Shown: positions 57,601-64,000 of the stretch, piece after piece
Layout of the letters: every line of letters starts with the position of its first letter
How positions within the stretch are numbered: the first letter of the stretch is position 1
Assembly (NCBI GenBank): GCA_015832175.1
Contig: WJXW01000003.1
Coordinates: 620,001-684,000, forward strand
Origin: Paraphaeosphaeria minitans
Lineage: Eukaryota; Ascomycota; Dothideomycetes; Pleosporales; Didymosphaeriaceae
Direction of reading: 5' to 3'
Length of the DNA stretch: 64,000 nt
Notes under the pieces: model-generated
The model's database searches: none
What the model was told of the DNA's origin: nothing
Seen by the model: the letters and a program-made list of their open reading frames with translations, nothing else
Made by a program: the position numbers and the translations under genes

Positions 57601-59668
57601 CTGTATTATTGTCCTAGTAGATTTTTGTAATTCGAAGCTTGTATTTTATATTAATAAGAGCTAAGAAATCCTGCTACACTCTTATTATCTTAGAAAGCGT
57701 CTTTGTTCTAAGATTAAAAACGTAAGGTTTCTTACTAAAATCTTCTTTAATTAGTAAAACCTAGTTTTCTCTATTTTAAGCAGTGGGTATATTAAATAGA
57801 TCCTAGGATAATAAGTAAAATAGCCTAGGTAATTATTCTCTAGGCCTTTTAGAGATTATCTAGATTGCGTGTGCAGTAGTACAGTGCTTGTAATCCTTTT
57901 TTAATATTCTAGTAATCTTTACACCTTAGGCTATAGTTACTAGAGCTTATAGGGCTCTACTTCCTATATGCCCTACTTAAAGGTGCTAGAGGTCCTTAGA
58001 ATCTAATCTCTTAATATTAACCTAGAATAATTCTTTAGTAGTTATACTTATAACAGTTAGACAAGAGCGGATTAGCTTGTATTATAGGAAAGTAAAGTTA
58101 TGCTCGCATTTTAGGTCTACTAAGATAATACTTTATTCTAGGCTTCTAATTCTAAGAGTGTAATCTAAACTAAGGTACTAAATCTTTACTTTCTTTAAAA
58201 GAGCTTCTAATATAATATTTATATAAAAGCCTTCTACTACTCTTACTCCTTAGAGTAGTAGATCTTCTATAAATCTCTTATTTTTCCTATATAAAGCGTT
58301 CTTAATTAGTCTATTACTAATTCCTAAGATTAGGAGGCTTTGTGTACCTACCTCTACACTCTTGTTTAATAATTAAAATGTCCTAGGAATAAGTCTTTCG
58401 CAATTATTAACTAGGTAAACTGCTGTAGCACTATCTAGTATTATACATTCTAATAGAGGATAAGCGTTAGAATGTAGAGTAGAGTAGACACCTAATACTC
58501 TATTGTCTGTAGGCAGATTAAATAGGTTTAGTAGAGCAGTAGTAATACTACTAGGATACTTAATAGTCTTAGTAGAGGATTGTTTCTTATTCTATCCTGC
58601 CTTTGTGATCGCATTATAAAGGTTTAACTACTTAGGCTGCTTAAGTTAATTAAGAATCTCTAATTTTTCTTTATTAGTGAGATTAAATAATAATATTCTA
58701 TCCTAGAGTGATCTAGCTATTGCGGTTTAAAGTCTTCAGCACTCTATTAGTTTCTACCTATAAGTATAGGGCTTATAGGGACAGTTCGGTTGTTTCTTTG
58801 TCTAATTAGACGAACTAGAACTATTAGAGTTAGTAGATTGTCTTAATAATCCATTAAAAGTGGTAAATACCCCACTTGTTTTATTAGAACTAGATTAGAT
58901 CGAATGCTTCTAGATAAGCGCCAAAAATACCTTCTCTAGATTGTCTAGCGTGATCTAATTCTGTCCTAGCGTCTTATCCTAGATTAGCTATTAGTTTATT
59001 AATTAGGCCTAATCTAGTGCTATACGCGTGGCAATTGCATCTAGGAAATCTTAGGTAGTAAGTAGTTCGCTGATTTTACTAATTAAGTAGGTCTTTGCTT
59101 TTTAATAAAGGAGCTGCCACTCTTTAAACTAGGTCTTAGGACTTTGTCTTGCCTACTTAGCCTTCTTAAGATAAGCGCAGTATAAAGCTTAAATATTATT
59201 TTGTGTAGCTCCTTTATTTGGTGCAAGATCTTCCTTTAAGAGTTAAATTAGGGACTAAAGCGTAGTTTGGCGTGTATTAACTAGAGTAATTATGGCAGGA
59301 GTAAGTAGATTAGGCGATACTGTAGCGTTTACCTAAGTCTAGAGATTCTGTATCTTAGTATAGTCTACTTACTAGTCTAAAACTACTACTCTATATTCTA
59401 CTATTTATAAAGGAAAGCTCTCCTTATCTATTTTATACTTAGTAAGCTATGCTTTATATAATTAAATACTCGCCACAGAGGCTGTATTCGCAATTAGTAA
59501 TAGTTTCTATAAGAGTGTAGGTTGTTCTAGCTTTGCGTAATTAATTGCTAGAGCGTTAATTACCTCTAGGTTGATTTAGTTCTAGATTCCTTTTGAGTTT
59601 ACTTAGAATTAAAGCTAGACAAACTAGTAGGGCTAGCTAGCGCGATTAACGAGCTGTACTTCTGCCAT
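54610..59668 (-). pseudogene. Co3 gag-pol (Copia polyprotein), RIP-degraded
   Basis: ATG is intact at 59668-59666, followed by AEVQLVNRAS and a TAG. The protease core near 58440 reads LDSATAV. GAG-pre-integrase and integrase span about 58100-57240, and reverse transcriptase about 56040-55300. The catalytic box at 55574-55585 reads YVNN (expected YVDD). RNase H ends near 54660 with LVNSLIKTL, a mutated ADGLTKAL. Many TAG/TAA codons interrupt the frame. Confidence 0.88.
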
Positions 59669-59802
59669 TTTAATGATTTTTGTGATTAGAAATAGAGAAG
59701 TTGTATCGTAGAGAGGTTCTAAATAGAGTGTTGTATAATAATTCGAGCGTTACTAAGTAGGTAGGGAGAATTATCCTATATTCTAAGCGCTGGGCTTATA
59801 AC

Positions 59803-59997
59803 TATTGTGGTAAAAAGGGCTCAAACTATTATAGGATATTTAGGAGCAGAGTTATAAAGAATACAAAGAGCTAATTGTAGGAAAGGATGCTGAAAGGGCA
59901 GACTATATACAAAAGAAATAAGCCTCTTGGCAAGAATCCCGTGATATGAATTAGTGGATCTAGAAAGAATCACGGAAGTGAGTGTTTTACTTTAACA
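59803..59997 (-). repeat. Co3 5' LTR, 195 bp
   Basis: It starts TATTGTGGTAAAAAGGGC and ends GTTTTACTTTAACA on the plus strand. It is the same length as the 3' LTR. Confidence 0.93.
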
Positions 59998-60002
59998 CTT
60001 AT

Positions 60003-62298
60003 CTACTATTATTTTTAGTTAATGCGTAGGCTTTGCTTGTAATATACAATTGCAGCGTTTAAATAATATTTTCTTTATACCCTAGTTAATCTATAGGTTG
60101 TGTATTATTAACTAAGGTAATCTTAAAACTAACTTATGCTTAGATCCTAGTAAGATATCTAAGGTAAGTTCCTCTTTATGTCTTTAGACTGTTATTATAG
60201 TAGTAACCTCCTAGTATATTTAAGGTGTCTTAGGCATTAGGGATCTATTTGTAACATAGATAATATAGGGTACTTCTTTCTCTAACATTATAAGTCCTGC
60301 TTATCTTGCTATCTAATAAGATATAAAGTTCCTTTCTACTTTTAAGTCTACAAGAGCTTAAGCCTATATTCCTTTAAGCTATACTAGTAGCTTAATTAAT
60401 ACTGTGCTTACTATAGTATTTAATTTAATAAAGGTGTTTTCTTATCTAAGTTTAGGCCTAAAAAAGACATTTATTTGTGTAGGTCGTAGTTAAGTTCTAG
60501 TGCCTAGTATGCGTTTCTAAGCATCTACTTCTATTATTATTCTTAAGTATATAGCTTATATAGATTATCTTCTTCTTCTTTCTATAAGGATATTCTTCTA
60601 TTTCTCCTCCTACGGTCTTTACTGTTCCTATATACTAGTTAAATTAGTAGTTCTGTTATTACTTCTTACGTAGGGCAGTTTGCAAAGCTGTCTAAGTGTT
60701 TAGCTATATAGTAGTATTTATAGTCTTAGTTTAGACATATATACTAGTATAGTTGTATACAGTCTCTGTTAATAAGTATATTACAGCATTTATTACCTTT
60801 TAGCGTAAGGTAAGAAAAGTATTTTACTTATTATTTATTCTAGAGGTGTTTGTTATAAGCTGCGAGGGTAGTCTATCTACATTTATTTATAGCGTAGTTT
60901 CCTTCTAGGTTATTTTTTATTCTCCTTTTTCTCCACCTTATATTGTGTGTATGTTAGTTCTTTGCAATACATCTATATATAGAATTAGTATGTAGGATTT
61001 TAGTAGTCTAGGTAGTACTTTAGTACGTAGTCTAATTCCTTATTTTTGTAGGGTTATATTCCTTTTAGTGCCTAGTAGGGTTCTATGTAGTCCTAAACAT
61101 TTAGTTTATACTTAGGTAACATAGGGTTGTCTTTTTCCCACCTACTTTATAGGTAAGGAGTTAGAGATTTTAGTATCTCTTTTACGTCTTCTACGTTGTG
61201 GTATATATTAGAGTTGTCTTCTAGATCTTTGTATAATTATAAGTTAGGTAAATCTAATTACTTACTTTGTTCTAGCGTAACGCGTTAGTGACTAAATAGC
61301 GTTGTAATAACTTCCTATTCCTTATTAGGTTCTTAGTCCTTAATAGTTAGTATATTTAACTTAGTTTAATAGACTTTGTTCTTTAATCTACAGTTTCTAG
61401 CTATGTAACCTAGTTCGCCACATGTAAAGCATTTATAGGTCTTAGTTATTAGTTATTAACTTCTATTAGAGACGCGTTTATTAGGCTACTTAGGGCCTAT
61501 CCTTCCTCCTTTTCCTTTACCTAAGTAGTTAAACTAAACATCTTCTATTAGTTTATATCTCTAGTAGTTCCTTAGCTATTGCTTTTAGATAATTCTAATA
61601 GGGTTCTTATAAACTATTTTTATTAGTTATTTAAAGCTTATCACTCTAGGGTTTTAGTAGAGCTCCTATTACAGTGAAAACTACTCTTTATTAATTCTAA
61701 TAGTTTCTTTATACAGTTTTTTAAGGTTAGTAATTTGTGCACTACTACGCAGGAGTTGCTTACGTAGTTTCTATTTAAGTCCTTATTTATATATGTCCTA
61801 AAGAGATTTATTATCCTAGTTAAGCTGCACAGCGTATCTGCGAAATTTAGCTATATACTTAGCTGCTAATTATTTCTAAGTTATAGTCTAAATCTTTACT
61901 TTTGCAATAGAGTCCTTATTAGCAATCCTAAAGAGTTATTTAAGGCATTTCTTAAAGTTATTATAATCCTTAATAATGTTAACTACATTAGCGTACTTAT
62001 TTGTGTAATTGTTGTTATTGTTATTATAGTCTATTCTTAGGTACTTTTTAAGGTAGGAATAGATCTATAATCCTATATCTTTTCGCATGTATGTTACTGC
62101 GAAAATGACTTTTTTTTTATTTTTAAGGGGTTTATCTAAGTTAAAGAAGTAGAGGTCTAACTAGAAAATCTAAACGTTAGTTTAAGATTGTTTACTAAAG
62201 TAGAGATTAGGTTTATACGCCTTACTACTATTCTTTATAGAAGTAATCTTAGCAGCACCTAAAGCTGTAGAAGAGGTAGGAGTTTGTAAAGTACTTAT
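60003..62298 (-). pseudogene. G4 gag and protease
   Basis: The gag start is degraded to ATA at 62298-62296. The zinc knuckle near 61400-61450 reads CFTCGELGYIARNC, with Tyr for the His of CCHC. The protease near 60350 reads DLK where DSG is expected, a stronger loss than in G2 and G3. Co3 separates this block from RT. Confidence 0.85.
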
Positions 62299-62315
62299 AT
62301 TAAGGGTGTTTAAGA

Positions 62316-62771
62316 TGTTAAATCTAAGAGGGTAGCTAGCTTTAAAGGGTTAAGGTTAGTTCTTAGGCAGGAGTACTTATAGAAGGTAAAAAGTCTTATT
62401 AATATAATAGTATCTTGCAAAGTGTAATAAGTTAATAATTTAGTCTACTAGAATCTAAATAATAGATTAATAAACAGATTAAATATAAGTATAAGAAGCT
62501 TATTTTTACGTTCCTATATACTAAGTAGTCCCACATATCCTAGAATCCTATATGTCCTAGAGTCCTATATGTCCTAGAGTTCTATACGTCCTAGAGTCCC
62601 GTGTGGGCGAGTCCCACGCGTCCTAGAGTTCCTGTATAGGCGAGGCCTATGTAGTCCTTAGGACCCTTAAGACCTGTAACCTATTATCTAACTGCTTAGT
62701 TAGCTAACTCCAGCGGACTAGTAGTCTAATAAGCTTGTGCCCCACTGCTCGCGCGCGGCCGGATCCTAATA
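62316..62771 (-). repeat. G4 5' LTR, 456 bp
   Basis: It starts TGTTAAATCTAAGAGGG and ends GGCCGGATCCTAATA. It contains the 17-bp array near 62515-62650. Confidence 0.92.
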
Positions 62772-62796
62772 GTGAACCCCCTTATAACCCTAAAAA

Positions 62797-62885
62797 ACAC
62801 GTCGCATAATTAAACTAGTAATAACTAAACATAAACACGTTACATAATTAAACTAGTAATAACTAAACGCAGACACGTCGCACAA
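62797..62885. repeat. 38-bp tandem repeat at the start of E
   Basis: Units start at 62797, 62835 and 62873, each ACACGTCGCAYAA-like. Two are full (38 bases) and one is partial. It does not occur elsewhere in the window. Confidence 0.85.
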
Positions 62886-62899
62886 CTAAGAAAGATAAT

Positions 62900-64000
62900 A
62901 ATAATAACATAGCCTTAAGACTAGGAGACTTCCTAGAAGAAATATAACCTAAGAATATTGCGTAATAATTAATACTGCCTCCTTAGTAAGAAGACAAAGT
63001 AATATAGCTTTAATAAGTAAAAGAAGTAATAAATATTAAGGCTATTACCTTAAGAGGAGAGATTACATAAAAGTACTAAGTAAATAGAGTAGATCTACAC
63101 AGCCACCTACCCCCTTCTCTAAAATAGCTAAATACTTATATAGTATACATAATTACGTAATATCGCATAAGTAGCTTTAAAGGTAAAGAGGTAATCTCTT
63201 CTTTTACTAAAGATTTTAATAACTAGAAAGAAAGAACCTTTAATAAAATTAGTTATATAGTAAGAAGAGAACTTATCGCTTTCTTTATAAAGAAAGGCTT
63301 TGTCGCTACTAATATTATAACAAAAGATACCTATACAAAGAAACTCTTTAGACTATTATAGCTTAACTATAAGCTATAGACCTTTTGCATAATAATACTA
63401 TAACTATAACCTAAACTACTTTGCACAATCCTGATAATATAACCTATACTATCTATAGGTAATATATATATATATAGAGCATAGCTAGGGCCTATCTCTA
63501 TACGTGCGAGGACAAAAACACTATCCATAGAGCTACACTAGTAGTAGTAGCCTAAAACCTAGACTACTTTTGCCTAATAAACTATATTATATAAAGAGGC
63601 TAGACCCTCTTAGTCTCCTTAATAACTAGGAGATTATACTTCTATCTAGCTAGATAAGATTATCCTTTTTTAGAAGGCTTAGAGTAAAGAGAATAACTAT
63701 ACTAGTAGGCTATATAATATTCTAGTAAATAAGATAAGAATCTTTAGAGAACTATGCTATAGGCTAGGTATACTATAGAACTAGTATATAAACATCTTCT
63801 TAGGAACCCTTTCTAATTGTGCGAGTACCTACTACCTCTACAATATTAGACTAGGACTCCTATAGGATGAATTATATAATAGACTAAATAGGCACTTTAA
63901 CACTAGTGTTAATTATAATTAGTACTAGATAGACTAGACCACTCTTACTTTTAAATACTATAAAAGGGATAATCTAGCTACTACATCGCATAAGGCCCTA
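62900..64000 (+). pseudogene. E: Gag-like gene, 5' part, running off the right edge
   Basis: Two coherent plus-strand stretches lie in different frames. The first (about 62930-63370) includes FKGKEVISSFTKDFN and RRELIAFFIKKGFVATN. The second (about 63600-64000) includes RIFRELCYRLGIL, ASTYYLYNIRLGLL and LYNRLNRHFNTSVNY. The second resembles the capsid-type Gag pattern of fungal retroelements: a short segment before a YY pair, then a helix ending RHF(D/E)T. Stops are TAG/TAA. No LTR is visible. It may be the target into which G4 landed, or an unrelated element. Confidence 0.55.

Larger units (their letters stand above)
52759..59997 (-). mobile_element. Co3: complete Ty1/Copia element, 7,239 bp, TSD CTTAT
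   Basis: Perfect target duplications CTTAT lie at 52754-52758 and 59998-60002, inside G4. LTRs are 195 bp each. It is collinear with Co2 read on the other strand. It is the only Co copy here with both LTRs and no nested insertion. Confidence 0.95.
48851..62771 (-). mobile_element. G4: Gypsy chromovirus, near complete, split by Co3
   Basis: Its own blocks are 48851-52758 and 60003-62771. The left LTR lacks its first 45 or so bases; the right LTR is full length (456 bp). Coding order on minus equals that of G2. No TSD is visible: the left side abuts D and the right side abuts unrelated E. The left end was therefore probably lost by deletion or rearrangement. Confidence 0.9.

Noticed and set aside
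1..64000. Alternative genetic code (TAG/TAA read as Gln)
   Set aside because: The same codon is CAG in one copy and TAG in another (for example gag codon 5 in Co1 and Co2). ATG also becomes ATA and Cys becomes Tyr. This is mutation, not code change.

Overview
This window is a block of nested LTR retrotransposons from a filamentous ascomycete (Pezizomycotina-type) nuclear genome. No intact host gene was found. The DNA is AT-rich, poor in CA/TG and overfull of TA. In-frame TAG/TAA occurs every 10-30 codons in every recognisable retroelement gene. LTR pairs differ almost only by transitions. CAG/CAA/TGG codons in one copy read TAG/TAA in another, and ATG reads ATA. This is the signature of repeat-induced point mutation (RIP). 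All coding features are therefore pseudogenes.

Four full-structure families and two fragments are present (labels are mine). G is a Ty3/Gypsy chromovirus with 456-bp LTRs; copies are G1, G2 and G4, plus the variant G3 with 410-bp LTRs. B is a second Gypsy family with 192-bp LTRs and its own chromodomain-like end (B1, B2, B3). Co is a Ty1/Copia family with 195-bp LTRs (Co1, Co2, Co3). C is a Gag-only LTR element with 238-bp LTRs. D is a fragment of another Copia lineage. E is a Gag-like segment at the right edge.

Layout: 1-2201 Co1 (minus, cut by the window) abuts G1 (2202-5619, minus), whose LTR is broken by B1 (5620-8028, minus). B2 (8029-35805, minus) follows. It is split by G2 (12405-19118, TSD AATAC) and by Co2 (20855-34770, plus), and Co2 is itself split by G3 (21740-28322, plus, TSD GGCAG/GGTAA). 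D (from 35806, plus) is split by C (37781-48722, minus), whose 5' LTR is split by B3 (42887-48547, plus, TSD TCTAA). G4 (48851-62771, minus) is split by Co3 (52759-59997, minus, TSD CTTAT). E fills 62772-64000. G sits in B and in Co, and Co sits in B and in G, so the families were active in overlapping periods.

The most unusual content is in the 3' regions of the Gypsy elements. Between the chromodomain and the 3' LTR, both families carry a second gene on the strand opposite to gag-pol. In G it is a small cysteine-cluster plus coiled-coil protein. In B it is a roughly 490-codon protein that begins with a signal-peptide-like sequence. G3 differs from G1, G2 and G4 over its whole 3' tail and U3 but shares the rest, which suggests replacement by template switching. 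C is notable for a single frame of about 1,340 codons with no protease, reverse transcriptase or integrase.
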